Source: Coxiellaceae bacterium
GTDB lineage: Bacteria; Pseudomonadota; Gammaproteobacteria; Coxiellales; Coxiellaceae
Assembly (NCBI GenBank): GCA_029210045.1
Contig: JARGNX010000008.1
Location: 88,163 to 152,162, forward strand
Direction of reading: 5' to 3'
Length of the DNA: 64,000 nucleotides
The notes under the pieces were generated by a model that worked only from the letters and a program-made list of their open reading frames with translations, was not told the DNA's origin and did no database searches. The translations under genes were made by a program, and so were the position numbers. Positions 35,420 through 45,536 of the stretch are shown here, piece by piece (the first letter of the stretch is position 1; every line of letters begins with the position of its first letter).

Positions 35420-35644
35420 AACTTACTTCCTATTTTCTATTAAACAAATATCGCGCTAATGTAGTGTAGAAGTATTGATCACGCAATTGTATTTGAGGCA
35501 TAAATTACCGGTTACCACTTTCATCAATATCAGCTATTCCCCCTTAATACCTTTCATGCGTAAGGTTCTGTCTGACTTGTTTTTAACGGCAATGCCGGAT
35601 AGCATACAGCTTGGTTTCTGACGCTGTTTACTAAGGAGAATTGC

Positions 35645-38023
35645 ATGGAATATGTACTGCCATTTCAGGAAGTTGGTATGGGTGATGTGCCGCGAGTGGG
35701 TGGTAAAAATGCTTCTCTGGGTGAAATGATCAGTAAGTTGGGCGAAATGGGTGTTAAGGTGCCTAATGGGTTTGCTACAACGGCCGATGCTTACCGTGAA
35801 TTCTTAGCGCAAGGCGGTTTGGATAAAAAAATTGCTGACCGACTCGATAATCTCGATGTGAATAATATGACTGATTTGGCGGCAGCGGGTAAAGATATCC
35901 GTGGTTGGATTATGGATACCACTTTTTTGCCTGAATTTGAACAGGCGATACGTGATAGTTATCAGCAGATGCAAGGTGATGCGGCTGAGCCACCGGCGGT
36001 GGCAGTGCGCTCGTCAGCTACGGCGGAAGACTTACCTGAGGCGTCATTTGCTGGTCAACAAGAAACTTTCCTCAATATCCGCGGTGCCGATGCCATCTTA
36101 GAAGCCATGCATAAAGTATTTGCTTCGCTATTTACTAATCGCGCGATTTCCTACCGTCAACATCAAAACTTTGATCATAATGAAGTGGCATTGTCTGTTG
36201 GTATTCAGCGTATGGTGCGCAGTGATATTGGTTCCAGTGGCGTGATGTTTACTGTTGATACTGAGTCGGGCTTTGATGAAGTGGTGTTTATTACGTCAGC
36301 TTACGGTTTGGGTGAAATGGTGGTGCAGGGTGAGGTCAATCCTGATGAGTTCTATGTGCATAAACCCACATTACAAGCAGGCTTTGCTTCGATTGTGCGT
36401 CGTTCTTTAGGTTCGAAAGCGATTAAGATGGTATATACCGACCTGCATGAGCCGGGTAAGACAGTCACGAAGCAGGATGTGGATGAAAAAGATCAGCGTC
36501 AGTTTTCATTGAATGATGAGCAAATTTTACGTTTAGCTAAATATGCGGTGTTAATTGAGAAGCATTATGAGCGCCCAATGGATATTGAATGGGGCTTGGA
36601 CGGTGAAGATGGTCATCTTTATATTTTGCAGGCGCGTCCTGAAACCGTGGCTAGCCAGAGCAATAGTCAGGTGATAGAAAATTATCAATTAGAAACCAGT
36701 GCCGATCCATTGATTACCGGGCGTAGTATCGGTCAAAAAATTGGTGCAGGTGTGGCGCGAGTGGTTTCATCGGTAGATGAAATTAATGAGGTCAAGCCAG
36801 GTGATGTGTTGGTGACTGATATGACCGATCCAGATTGGGAACCGGTGATGAAAATCGCCTCGGCGATTGTGACTAATCGCGGTGGTAGAACTTGCCATGC
36901 TGCAATTATCGCGCGTGAAATGGGCATACCTGCAGTGGTGGGTTGTGGTGAAGCGACTGACCGTATTAAACACGGTGATGAGATTACTGTGAGTTGTGCG
37001 CAAGGGGATACGGGTTTCGTGTATCCAGGTAATATCCCATTTGAAATTGAAACAGTGAATATCGATAGTATGCCGGATATTCCATTCAAGATTATGATGA
37101 ACGTGGCTAATCCTGATCGTGCTTTCGATTTTGCTAGTTTGCCGAATGAAGGCATTGGTTTGGCGCGTTTGGAATTTATTATTAACTCCGTGATTGGTTT
37201 TCATCCAAAAGCGTTATTGCAGCCTGAACATTTACCGGCCGATATTGTTGCGCAAATAAAAGAAGAGACGGCGGCGTATGCTACGCCTCGCGATTTTTAT
37301 GTCGATAAACTAGCGGAAGGTATCGCGACACTGGCAGCGGCATTTTATCCAAAACCTGTGATTGTGCGTATGTCAGATTTTAAATCGAATGAGTATGCGA
37401 ACTTGATTGGTGGCACATACTTTGAGCCTGAAGAAGAGAATCCAATGATTGGTTTTCGTGGTGCCGCGCGATACATCGATGATTCCTTTAAGCCTTGTTT
37501 TGAATTAGAGTGCGAAGCGATTAAAAAAGTGCGTAATGAAATGGGACTACGTAATGTGCAGGTGATGATACCGTTTGTGCGTACGGTTGATGAAGCTGAG
37601 CAGGTGGTTACTTTGCTTAAAGAAAACCAATTGGAAAGTGGTCGTGATGATTTGAAGTTAATTATGATGTGTGAAATTCCATCGAATGCGGTATTGGCCG
37701 ATGAATTTTTAAAATACTTTGATGGTTTTTCAATCGGTTCGAATGATATGACGCAATTAACTTTGGGTTGTGATCGTGACTCGGGTATTGTTGCTGGCAG
37801 TTTTGATGAGCGTAACGATGCGGTGAAGGCGATGTTGTCGATGGCCATCAAGGCTTGTAATGCCCAAGGCAAATACATCGGCATTTGCGGTCAAGGTCCT
37901 TCTGATCATGCTGATTTTGCTGAATGGTTGGTCGAGCAGGGCATTGGTAGCGTGTCATTGAATCCGGACACGGTGATTGAGACATGGCTGTATTTGGCTG
38001 AACACAATGGTGTTAAGGCTTAA
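35645..38023 (+). CDS. ppsA: Phosphoenolpyruvate synthase
   Basis: 792 aa. Converts pyruvate, ATP and water to PEP, AMP and phosphate for gluconeogenesis, consistent with a lifestyle using fatty acids (beta-oxidation operon in the same window). The N-terminal ATP-grasp-like domain starts [46 protein letters not shown] is the nucleotide-binding loop. The swivelling phosphohistidine domain has [19 protein letters not shown] with His418 and the preceding Thr that PpsR modifies. The C-terminal barrel has [16 protein letters not shown] and [17 protein letters not shown] precedes the ATG. Confidence 0.97.
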   Translation: MEYVLPFQEVGMGDVPRVGGKNASLGEMISKLGEMGVKVPNGFATTADAYREFLAQGGLDKKIADRLDNLDVNNMTDLAAAGKDIRGWIMDTTFLPEFEQAIRDSYQQMQGDAAEPPAVAVRSSATAEDLPEASFAGQQETFLNIRGADAILEAMHKVFASLFTNRAISYRQHQNFDHNEVALSVGIQRMVRSDIGSSGVMFTVDTESGFDEVVFITSAYGLGEMVVQGEVNPDEFYVHKPTLQAGFASIVRRSLGSKAIKMVYTDLHEPGKTVTKQDVDEKDQRQFSLNDEQILRLAKYAVLIEKHYERPMDIEWGLDGEDGHLYILQARPETVASQSNSQVIENYQLETSADPLITGRSIGQKIGAGVARVVSSVDEINEVKPGDVLVTDMTDPDWEPVMKIASAIVTNRGGRTCHAAIIAREMGIPAVVGCGEATDRIKHGDEITVSCAQGDTGFVYPGNIPFEIETVNIDSMPDIPFKIMMNVANPDRAFDFASLPNEGIGLARLEFIINSVIGFHPKALLQPEHLPADIVAQIKEETAAYATPRDFYVDKLAEGIATLAAAFYPKPVIVRMSDFKSNEYANLIGGTYFEPEEENPMIGFRGAARYIDDSFKPCFELECEAIKKVRNEMGLRNVQVMIPFVRTVDEAEQVVTLLKENQLESGRDDLKLIMMCEIPSNAVLADEFLKYFDGFSIGSNDMTQLTLGCDRDSGIVAGSFDERNDAVKAMLSMAIKACNAQGKYIGICGQGPSDHADFAEWLVEQGIGSVSLNPDTVIETWLYLAEHNGVKA

Positions 38024-38076
38024 TTGTCATCCCGGCCTTGAGTTTGTCATCCCGGCCCCCGAGCCGGGAGTGACAA
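38024..38076. repeat. REP-like element with duplicated left end
   Basis: Same family as 13763-13836. TTGTCATCCCGGCCTTGAG is followed by a second TTTGTCATCCCGGCC, then GAGCCGGGAGTGACAA. The hairpin CCCGGC-CCCCGA-GCCGGG occupies 38051-38068. It supplies the last codons and the stop of the leftward 860-aa gene and sits 1 base after the ppsA stop. Confidence 0.75.
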
Positions 38077-40629
38077 TGTGACTGTATCCATTTCACGTTG
38101 TAGCGCTTCTTTTTGTTCTTCAGAATAACGTGACCCATCACTAAATAGCCGCGTTCTAATCGCGCAGATTGAATCTTCACACATTTGATACGTGACCTCA
38201 GGACGTTCATTGTCACGCTTACATTTAGCTAATAAATACTGAAGAACGAGAGTCATGATAGGTAAGTGTTCTTCAGAGCGAATATAAGCGGGACCATCGT
38301 GTGTGCCAGCAGCCGCAAGATGCTTGGTTAATGCAATGCGCATGGCAGCACGCCAGGCTTTATACGTTTCTGCGGAAGCTTCAAATGCTCTAATGAATTT
38401 ATCTGCGGTGAGGCTAATGGCTTGCCGCTCATCACTCGCTTTACTTTCAGCATAATCGGTTTGCTGATGGAGATAAGATATTGCCAACAGTGTCCTATAT
38501 GCATTTTGAGTAGCTGCTAGCGCGCAAGTACCTCCTTTGTGACTTGTTTGGTTGAAGTGGCCACCTTGTATTAACGTTAATTGCAAATCATAGCCGAAGG
38601 TATTGGCTGTTGTTGAATCCATACCCTCGCTGTATTGACGCTTAAGGCAGTTGTTAATCAGCTGTTTGGTCGCACCTCTGTTTTTTAAATATTCAATGTT
38701 ACCAATATGGTATGGAGTGGTTCCTATTTGTTCTTGTTGGCCATTGGCACCGCGGTTAGATTTAGTCAGATAGTATTGGTCTTGAAATTTAAAAAAAACT
38801 AACTGAATGCTGTGTGTCCCGTCATCTCTCCATTTTATATTGATACTAATTGGCCGCCCTTGTTTAAGGCGAAGCCATGCAGCTATATCAGTAGCTGGTA
38901 TGTCTTCTCTTTCATCAAAGTAGCTAACACACCAGCTGTTCGTCGCTGCTAAGTGCCTCCATAGCCGTGCCTGATGCCCATCGGTGCATGCATCAATATA
39001 GCTGCGCGTAAGATCAGCGTAATGTAGTTGAGCATTCTTAGAGTTATATCCCTTAGATATCATTTCCATGCCTGAATTGTGGTATGTTTTATCACTGGCA
39101 CCAATAGCCATTAAACAAAATTTAATATGTGGAGAATCAGTTAATTTGAATTCTGTTTCTTCAAGGTCGCTAGGGCAGCCGAAACCTGGCTCATAGCAAT
39201 CAATAAGGCACTGCTGTGCCGCAGCAGCGTATTTATAAGAGGGATTAGCAACGTGCCTTTGTAGTTTTTTCAGTGCTGCTAGAGAGCCATCGCGTACTGC
39301 CCTTAATAAACTGACGGGGTGTTGCTGTGTGGGGTATGCTATGTCATAAGAGGTTATATCGCCTAGGCGTGCTGCAAGCATGCGATTTTCTCTAGCCTTC
39401 GCTGGATCAGGAGAGACGCCGAGGCCTTCTTCATAGCATATGGCTTTTAATATATTGATATGAATGGCTGTGAGTGGCTCTTGCTCTTTGGTGAATAAAA
39501 AGTTGAATATGCGCTGTTTCAATGCGGTTGATTGGTCAAGGTCGCGTAATATTTCCAGGGTTTCTTTTTGTGTTACTACCGCGAGTGCACCTTCCGTTTG
39601 ATAGCGATTTACAAATAGCTGCTGATAAGTGATTTCATCGACTTTTTGTTCAATACCTGCTGCGATTATAGCTTCTGTGTTGCTGCCGCAGTCAGATAGG
39701 CATTTATAATATGCATAGATACAATAAGGGTTGGTTGGATTTTGGTAATACAGAATGCGCGATGCTCTCAGTGCTTTATCATTGGCTTTTATGTGAATAG
39801 CGAGGTCATGAACTATTTTATAGTGTTTCCTTTTTCCTGCTGTGATCATGAGATCGATGGCTTGTGCCGTTTTACTGAGATTAACAATGATTGCATTGTA
39901 ATGAAATTCGATGTGTTTGCTTGACGAGGTATGTAGGCGACTCAGTTCATAGAGCGTGTAACGATTGTCTCTATTGTCTTCACTGAGTAACTGATGAACC
40001 CGGTGGCTTAAACTGTCAAATTCTGTGGCTTTTCTTCGATGCGTATTGTTATGCCAATCTATTTGGCGTAACTCATCGAGTTGAGCGGCAGACAGGAAGC
40101 GTTCGTGTGATTCTCTATAGATATCAAGTGCTCGATAAAACCGCCTCGGCACTAAATGCCACACACGCCTTTTTGCATAAAGCGCTTCATCCATATAGAG
40201 ATATAATAAGACGTTAGGGAGTAGTATATTGTTAGCTGCATCTGTTGTTTGTTCAATTATGGTTGATGCGGCTAGTTCATCCTCTGCTAATAAACCTAAT
40301 AAGCGTACAGCGGTACGATTGCCTTGAGCTGCTAGTGGATAGAGTGTATTTGCGGATAAACGGTTGCGATGTTGCAGTAACCACTCTCCAGCAGCTGTGC
40401 TGCCGGCTTGCATGAGCGAAACAACAAATGACTGAACAATGCCGATAGCCTGACTGTCGGGTGCTTCAGTTTGCAGTTTTTCTAGCTGGAGCAAAACATA
40501 GCTAATGATCACTTTGACGGGCCTAAGCAGTATGCTCTCAGGTAGGTCTTCTATTGTGACTCCTCGAACATACTCTAGCTTATGCTTGGTTTTTTTTAGT
40601 AAATCAATAAGATGTGATTTGCTTAACAT
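38047..40629 (-). CDS. Large Sel1-like-repeat protein with possible C-terminal Cys-hydrolase motif
   Basis: 860 aa from ATG 40629 (a TTG at 40641 extends it by four). Mostly alpha-helical. Sel1-like pieces are visible, for example AICYEEGLGVSPDPAKA and CLIDCYEPGFGCPSDLEE. From about 590 the character changes to alpha/beta: ISINIKWRDDGTHSIQLVFF, YYLTKSNRG, then TSHKGGTCALAATQNAYRTL with Cys702. A GGTC/GNC Cys at a helix start after an NRG strand recalls Cys-hydrolase-like C-terminal modules of Legionella effectors; this is memory-based and unverified. The final nine residues (SLPARGPG and the stop) come from a REP element. Composition and repeats suggest a host-directed protein. Confidence 0.7.
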   Translation of the reverse strand: MLSKSHLIDLLKKTKHKLEYVRGVTIEDLPESILLRPVKVIISYVLLQLEKLQTEAPDSQAIGIVQSFVVSLMQAGSTAAGEWLLQHRNRLSANTLYPLAAQGNRTAVRLLGLLAEDELAASTIIEQTTDAANNILLPNVLLYLYMDEALYAKRRVWHLVPRRFYRALDIYRESHERFLSAAQLDELRQIDWHNNTHRRKATEFDSLSHRVHQLLSEDNRDNRYTLYELSRLHTSSSKHIEFHYNAIIVNLSKTAQAIDLMITAGKRKHYKIVHDLAIHIKANDKALRASRILYYQNPTNPYCIYAYYKCLSDCGSNTEAIIAAGIEQKVDEITYQQLFVNRYQTEGALAVVTQKETLEILRDLDQSTALKQRIFNFLFTKEQEPLTAIHINILKAICYEEGLGVSPDPAKARENRMLAARLGDITSYDIAYPTQQHPVSLLRAVRDGSLAALKKLQRHVANPSYKYAAAAQQCLIDCYEPGFGCPSDLEETEFKLTDSPHIKFCLMAIGASDKTYHNSGMEMISKGYNSKNAQLHYADLTRSYIDACTDGHQARLWRHLAATNSWCVSYFDEREDIPATDIAAWLRLKQGRPISINIKWRDDGTHSIQLVFFKFQDQYYLTKSNRGANGQQEQIGTTPYHIGNIEYLKNRGATKQLINNCLKRQYSEGMDSTTANTFGYDLQLTLIQGGHFNQTSHKGGTCALAATQNAYRTLLAISYLHQQTDYAESKASDERQAISLTADKFIRAFEASAETYKAWRAAMRIALTKHLAAAGTHDGPAYIRSEEHLPIMTLVLQYLLAKCKRDNERPEVTYQMCEDSICAIRTRLFSDGSRYSEEQKEALQREMDTVTLSLPARGPG

Positions 40630-40692
40630 TAATATTACCAATAATTAACTATATATTTCTAGTAATTATATATGGGTAGCGTTAAGATTTTC

Positions 40693-40947
40693 TTAAATAG
40701 CTTTACACATTTTTAGTGCGGGCTTTCTATATATTAAAATAAGATCAGGCCTGATGTGGCAATCACGGCAGTCTTTCCAATTTCCAGTTAGGGCGTGGTC
40801 ACAATATCGCTTTGACAGTGGTTTATCTGTGGCAAGTAGATTGACGGTTGTGAGTAATCGCTTCTTAAAAAGATTTTTATGTGTGGTGGATTTTTTTTCG
40901 CGCTTATAGTCTTTTTTAAACTGACTAGTGTATTTAACTGTCCTCAT
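40693..40947 (-). CDS. YafQ-family mRNA interferase toxin, C-terminally shortened
   Basis: 84 aa from ATG 40947 inside the antitoxin end (14-nt overlap). YafQ/RelE landmarks are present: RTVKYTSQFKKDYKRE at the start and the block DHALTGNWKDCRDCHIRPDL with counterparts of YafQ His50, His63 and Asp67, then LILIYRKP. E. coli YafQ continues with a final strand carrying His87 and Phe91; here the chain ends KMCKAI. The last dozen residues, including the catalytic His87 equivalent, are missing. Known members cleave mRNA on the ribosome; this copy is probably impaired or inactive. Confidence 0.8.
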   Translation of the reverse strand: MRTVKYTSQFKKDYKREKKSTTHKNLFKKRLLTTVNLLATDKPLSKRYCDHALTGNWKDCRDCHIRPDLILIYRKPALKMCKAI

Positions 40948-41194
40948 CCAAGCTATCCAACAATCCATCAACGTTAGTTGAAGTTAACGTACCCTTGCGA
41001 GCAGCTTTTATTGCCGAAATTGTTTCTTTGTTTGGGGCCAATGGCTGGAATGGCAATGCCTTTTCTGTAGCAACTCGAACCAATAACATTCGAAACGCTT
41101 CCGAAACCGTTAGCCCCATTGATGCTAGTACTGCTGCCGCTTCCTCTTTAATATCTTCATCAATACGAGCCCGAACTACTGCATTTGCTGCCAT
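40934..41194 (-). CDS. DinJ/RelB-family antitoxin
   Basis: 86 aa from ATG 41194, with GAGGT 6 nt upstream. The ribbon-helix-helix DNA-binding domain is clear: AVVRARIDEDIKEEAAAVLA then GLTVSEAFRMLLVRVATEKA, followed by LPFQPLAPNKET, typical of DinJ. The C-terminal tail (NVDGLLDSLDEDS) should wrap the toxin. It precedes and overlaps a YafQ-type toxin, giving a classical type II module that represses its own promoter. Confidence 0.92.
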   Translation of the reverse strand: MAANAVVRARIDEDIKEEAAAVLASMGLTVSEAFRMLLVRVATEKALPFQPLAPNKETISAIKAARKGTLTSTNVDGLLDSLDEDS

Positions 41195-41285
41195 GATCTT
41201 AACCTCTAATGAGCCACGCAATCAACAGGCAAATCATCTATTAAAAATGGTCATCGCAATACCGTATTTTGAAATGTGTAATGCA

Positions 41286-41612
41286 CTAAGGCTGACAGTT
41301 ATTGTCGTGAATGGTTTGTTCAACCGGTGACGTTTGTTTGCTATAGAGTGCGTGTTTGCGTTCATAGTCTCGTAAACAAGCGCAGACATCTTGTGTTTGT
41401 TTGCAGTGAGTGACAATTAATTTTTCAGTTTGCATGGTTTTTTCATACATATTGCTGACAGAGTCCGCTGGTTGTTCACCAACAACTTTTACATTGGCTT
41501 GGGTAACCCCGTCTGTGACCTCAATGTTAACGTATTGCTCAGCATAGGCAGTCATTATATAAGGTAGGCTTAAAATTACTCCGAATGCTAAGTATTTGAA
41601 TAGTTTCATCAT
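41286..41612 (-). CDS. Small secreted/periplasmic protein
   Basis: 108 aa starting MMKLFKYLAFGVILSLPYIM, a typical Sec signal peptide with a likely cleavage after AYA (about residue 24). The mature part starts EQYVNIEVTDGVTQANV, then a helical section with four cysteines (HCKQTQDVCACLRD and a final NNCQP) that may form disulfides in the periplasm. Not recognised. It stands between the toxin-antitoxin module and the HAD gene, 44 bases after the latter on the same strand. Confidence 0.7.
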   Translation of the reverse strand: MMKLFKYLAFGVILSLPYIMTAYAEQYVNIEVTDGVTQANVKVVGEQPADSVSNMYEKTMQTEKLIVTHCKQTQDVCACLRDYERKHALYSKQTSPVEQTIHDNNCQP

Positions 41613-41656
41613 ATAATTCCAACTCGTTAAGTGTGCATAGATCAATTATAGACACT

Positions 41657-42406
41657 TTAACTGGGCTTGCTGACACCTAATAATTCATATACATCGTTAT
41701 GATGGAGGCTTTGCGTGATGTGATCGGCGCCGGCTTGGCTCAGTTGATCACCGTAATTATTATCATTGGTTAAAGCAATAATGCAACCAATGTTGGCGGC
41801 TTTAGCAGCAGTAACACCATTCAATGAATCTTCAAATACCACAGCGTTAGCCGGATCAATTTGATGTTGTTCAATCGCCATTTCAAAAGGGCGGGGGTGA
41901 GGTTTACCATATTCGGCTGCATAGTTTTCTGCTGTTACATGGTGGCTGAATAGTTCGTTGATGCCAATTAAATCCAAGAGTCCATTTATCTGGTGAGACT
42001 CTGAGCCCGTACAAATCGATAGTTGAAAATCTTGCTGGTGTAGATGCTTGGCGCAAGACACAGAGTCATCAATTGCCATGGTATGATGTAACGCCTGCTG
42101 CCATATGTTGCGGTAATCGCTGATTAAACGCTGGTGGTCGAGTTCAAATTCAGTAGACATGTATTCTAAAATGGCGTGCAGTGAGCGGCCATAACAATAG
42201 TCGGTGACTTGCTGGTATTGGTCGTCAGTAAGCTGTAAATCTTTTTGCTGTTTTACGGCTTTGGTTAAGCTGTCTTCAGCATGTCCTTCGGTATCGGCCA
42301 ATGTACCATCAAAATCAAAAATGGCTACCGAGTAGATAGGTTTATTGTTGCCTTGATGTACTGGCTTTAGTAAGTGGCGCAGATGACGGTGGTTACTCGG
42401 TCGCAT
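41657..42406 (-). CDS. HAD-superfamily phosphatase (beta-phosphoglucomutase/Gph-like)
   Basis: 249 aa; the ATG at 42406 has AAGGA 8 nt upstream, better than the ATG at 42415. Motif [12 protein letters not shown] carries the nucleophile Asp. Motif II is ICTGSESH, the motif III Lys lies in [12 protein letters not shown], and motif IV is [13 protein letters not shown]. The alpha-helical cap of subclass I follows motif I. Likely hydrolyses a small sugar phosphate or similar metabolite. An N-terminal basic stretch of about 25 residues before the first strand is longer than usual. Overlaps the mutS end by 14 nt, so translation is coupled. Confidence 0.88.
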   Translation of the reverse strand: MRPSNHRHLRHLLKPVHQGNNKPIYSVAIFDFDGTLADTEGHAEDSLTKAVKQQKDLQLTDDQYQQVTDYCYGRSLHAILEYMSTEFELDHQRLISDYRNIWQQALHHTMAIDDSVSCAKHLHQQDFQLSICTGSESHQINGLLDLIGINELFSHHVTAENYAAEYGKPHPRPFEMAIEQHQIDPANAVVFEDSLNGVTAAKAANIGCIIALTNDNNYGDQLSQAGADHITQSLHHNDVYELLGVSKPS

Positions 42407-44969
42407 AGATATCATCCTTATTAATCGCTTGTTGCCATTGGTATATTAAATCCAGTGCTTGGCGTGGTGATAAGGTGTCGCTATCAACCGCGTGTATTTG
42501 ATCAATTAATTCTTGATGCGGTGAGGGTGTAAATAACTCTGATTGTTGCGGCGGTGTAGTAGCCGTGTTAACCGGGTTTTGTGTTTCGAGTTCATGTAAT
42601 TTTTGTCGTGCTTTGCGTGTCACGCTTTGCGGTATGCCGGCTAGTTTGGCGACTTGAATACCATAGCTTTGGTTAGCTGGACCGGGTTTTACTTGGTGCA
42701 TAAACACAATGTCTTCACCGTGTTCAACGGCATCGAGATGCACGTTAGTCATTTGTGGCTGTTGTTCGGCGAGTGTAGTGAGTTCGAAGTAATGTGTGGC
42801 GAAGAGTGTAAAGGCTTTGCAGTGGCCTGCCAAATATTCGGCAAAGGCCCACGCGAGTGATAAGCCATCAAAGGTACTGGTGCCTCGACCGACTTCATCC
42901 ATTAATACCAAACTGTTTTCGGTGGCATTATGTAAGATGTTGGCGGACTCTGTCATTTCAACCATAAAGGTTGAGCGCCCACTGGATAAATCATCAGCGG
43001 CACCAATGCGAGTAAAGATGCGATCGATGGGGCCGAGTGTGCAATGTGAAGCGGGCGCATAACCACAGACATACGCCAATATAACAATGAGTGCGGTTTG
43101 ACGCATATAGGTTGATTTACCGCCCATGTTAGGCCCGGTAATCATCAGCATGCGTTGCTGTTCATCAAAGCTGGTATCGTTGGCAATAAATGGGTCGGTG
43201 ATGACGGTTTCGACTACAGGGTGGCGGCCTTGCTTAATATCAACACCTGCTTGTTGTTGAAACTGTGCCGCACCCCAATGATGAAAGTTAATGCACTGAC
43301 TAAAGCTCAATAACACATCGAGTTCTGCTACGGCAGCCGCACAATGCTGCAAAGCCAGTAAATCTTGGTTAATGGTTTCAATCAGTTCGCTGTAGAGCTG
43401 TTTTTCCAGTGTTAATGCACGTGATTTGCTGCTAAGTACTTTGTCTTCAAATACCTTTAGCTCTTCGGTGATAAAACGTTCGGCATTCTTTAGAGTTTGG
43501 CGGCGTGTGTAATGTGTTGGTGCTTTTTCACTTTGTGCACGACTGATTTCAATGTAATAACCGTGTACACGATTGTAGCCGACTTTTAATGTGCTAATAC
43601 CGGTTTGTTGTTTTTCACGTACTTCTAGATCCACTAAAAATTGTGCGCTGTTGTTGCTGAGTTGACGCAGCTCGTCAAGTTTGGCATTAAAACCTTCAGC
43701 AATAACGCCACCATCACGAATCACGGCTGGTGGATTATCGATTAAGGCAATAGTTAAGTGAGAGGCTAATTGGTCAAAGCCATGCAGTTGTTGTTGTAGT
43801 TGTTGTATATGTGGATCAGCTAGCGGGTGCAGGTAGTCAATTAACAGTGGCAACTGCAATAATGAATCACGCAGTTGTGCACAGTCTCGAGGCTTAGCGC
43901 TGCGTAAAGCCATGCGTGATAAAATGCGTTCCATGTCTGCGATTGTATTTAGCACCGGTTTGATTTGTTCATTAATCTGATATTTGATGCAGTCCGCAAT
44001 GGCATATTGGCGTTGCTGCAATTGATTAAGGTCACGCATTGGGCGAGTAATCCAGCGCTGTAACAAGCGTGAGCCCATGGTGGTATGGCATTTATCAATC
44101 ACGCTTAAGAGTGTATTGGTCTTGGTATTGTGTAGATTGCGTATCAGTTCTAAATTATTTTGCGTTATATCATCAAGGATAATGTATTGCGATTGTTGTT
44201 CAACGCGAATGCTATGGATGTGTGGTAGGGCGGTGCGTTGGGTATATTGTGCATATTGAATTAAGCAACCGGCTGCGCGTAATGCGAGTGGGTAGTCGTT
44301 GACACCAAAACCGGTGAGGTTATCAGTTTTAAATTGTTGGCTTAGCGTAAGTTGTGCTTGCTCGAATTCGAATTCCCATAGGGGGCGACGAGTAACGGCG
44401 GTTTGCAAATTAAGTTGTATGTCTAATTCGCTGTCATCGGACAGTAATAATTCGGCGGGTTGTAAGCGTTGCAGTTCAGCGCTTAAGGCTTCGATATGAT
44501 CAAATTCACTGATAACAAAATCACCATTGGTCAATGTCACACTGGCTAAACCAAAGCGGTTGTTGGCTTCACTGATCACGCATAGCACGTTATCACTATC
44601 AGCAGTAATTAAACTGTCATCGCTGACAGTGCCGGGTGTGATGATACGTGCGACTTCACGTTCAACGGGGCCCTTGCTGGTGGCAGGGTCGCCCACTTGT
44701 TCGCATATTGCGACAGACTCACCGGCTTTGACTAGCTTAGATAAATAATTATCAGCGGCATGGTAGGGGATGCCTGCCATTGGGATCGGTTTGCCGGAGG
44801 CTTTGCCGCGAGCGGTTAATGTGATGTCGAGCAGCTTAGCTGCACGCTCAGCATCGTTAAAAAATAGTTCATAAAAATCGCCCATTCGGTAAAACAGCAG
44901 CATGTCAGGGTGCTGTGCTTTGATTTTTAAATATTGGCGCATCATTGGGGTATGTTGTTCTGTCGACAT
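42393..44969 (-). CDS. mutS: DNA mismatch repair protein MutS
   Basis: 858 aa, normal length. Recognises base mismatches and starts methyl-directed repair with MutL. The mismatch-contacting Phe-x-Glu is in [12 protein letters not shown] (about 26-37). The Walker A loop [16 protein letters not shown] is near 609-624 and Walker B is [21 protein letters not shown]. The C-terminal helix-turn-helix dimer segment ([17 protein letters not shown]) and beta-clamp/tetramer tail are present. It is divergent from pncC, the usual neighbourhood (mutS next to cinA/recA). Confidence 0.98.
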   Translation of the reverse strand: MSTEQHTPMMRQYLKIKAQHPDMLLFYRMGDFYELFFNDAERAAKLLDITLTARGKASGKPIPMAGIPYHAADNYLSKLVKAGESVAICEQVGDPATSKGPVEREVARIITPGTVSDDSLITADSDNVLCVISEANNRFGLASVTLTNGDFVISEFDHIEALSAELQRLQPAELLLSDDSELDIQLNLQTAVTRRPLWEFEFEQAQLTLSQQFKTDNLTGFGVNDYPLALRAAGCLIQYAQYTQRTALPHIHSIRVEQQSQYIILDDITQNNLELIRNLHNTKTNTLLSVIDKCHTTMGSRLLQRWITRPMRDLNQLQQRQYAIADCIKYQINEQIKPVLNTIADMERILSRMALRSAKPRDCAQLRDSLLQLPLLIDYLHPLADPHIQQLQQQLHGFDQLASHLTIALIDNPPAVIRDGGVIAEGFNAKLDELRQLSNNSAQFLVDLEVREKQQTGISTLKVGYNRVHGYYIEISRAQSEKAPTHYTRRQTLKNAERFITEELKVFEDKVLSSKSRALTLEKQLYSELIETINQDLLALQHCAAAVAELDVLLSFSQCINFHHWGAAQFQQQAGVDIKQGRHPVVETVITDPFIANDTSFDEQQRMLMITGPNMGGKSTYMRQTALIVILAYVCGYAPASHCTLGPIDRIFTRIGAADDLSSGRSTFMVEMTESANILHNATENSLVLMDEVGRGTSTFDGLSLAWAFAEYLAGHCKAFTLFATHYFELTTLAEQQPQMTNVHLDAVEHGEDIVFMHQVKPGPANQSYGIQVAKLAGIPQSVTRKARQKLHELETQNPVNTATTPPQQSELFTPSPHQELIDQIHAVDSDTLSPRQALDLIYQWQQAINKDDIYATE

Positions 44970-45047
44970 GAGTTATTATCCATCAGAAGTCTTAGTCAAT
45001 TCGCAGACAGCATAGTCAAAGTTAACGTCGAGCTCAAGAGGCATTTT

Positions 45048-45536
45048 ATGAACAATGATATTTTGACATTGAGTCAGCAACTCGGTGATCTATTAAAGCA
45101 GAAAAAACACACATTAGCACTGGCTGAATCTTGTACAGGTGGCGGTATTGCACAAGCGATTACGGCTATTGCCGGCAGTTCAGCGTGGTTCGATCGCGGT
45201 TTTGTAACTTACAGTAATCAGGCGAAGATGGATATGTTGTCGGTAACATCAGAAACGCTTGCGTCTGATGGTGCGGTGAGTGAAGCCACGGCAAAGCAAA
45301 TGGCGCAGGGTGCTGTTGATCATAGTTTGGCTAATGTTGCTTTGAGTGTGACGGGAGTGGCGGGACCGGATGGTGGTTCTGATGAAAAGCCAGTGGGTAC
45401 TGTATGGTTTGGCATGACCTGTAATAATCATGTTACTGCAGAACAGCAATTGTTTAGTGGCGATCGTGCCGCGGTTCGTCAGGCAGCTGTACAGCATGCG
45501 CTGCAGTTATTGATAGGGTGTGTGTCCGCATGTTAA
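45048..45536 (+). CDS. pncC: Nicotinamide-nucleotide amidase (CinA C-terminal domain family)
   Basis: 162 aa from ATG 45048, with AAGAGG upstream; a longer frame from 44934 would overlap mutS. The core ALAESCTGGGIAQAITAIAG is diagnostic, followed by FVTYSNQAKMDML, VSEATAKQMAQGA, VTGVAGPDGGSDEKPVGTVW and a C-terminal helix. The family deamidates nicotinamide mononucleotide produced by DNA ligase. It is the single-domain form, as in E. coli PncC. The stop overlaps the amidase start by 7 nt. Confidence 0.93.
   Translation: MNNDILTLSQQLGDLLKQKKHTLALAESCTGGGIAQAITAIAGSSAWFDRGFVTYSNQAKMDMLSVTSETLASDGAVSEATAKQMAQGAVDHSLANVALSVTGVAGPDGGSDEKPVGTVWFGMTCNNHVTAEQQLFSGDRAAVRQAAVQHALQLLIGCVSAC

Noticed and set aside
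40693-40710. CKAI at the end of the YafQ-like protein as a CaaX box
   Set aside because: It results from truncation of a bacterial toxin; the Lys at the first aliphatic position and the context make prenylation unlikely.
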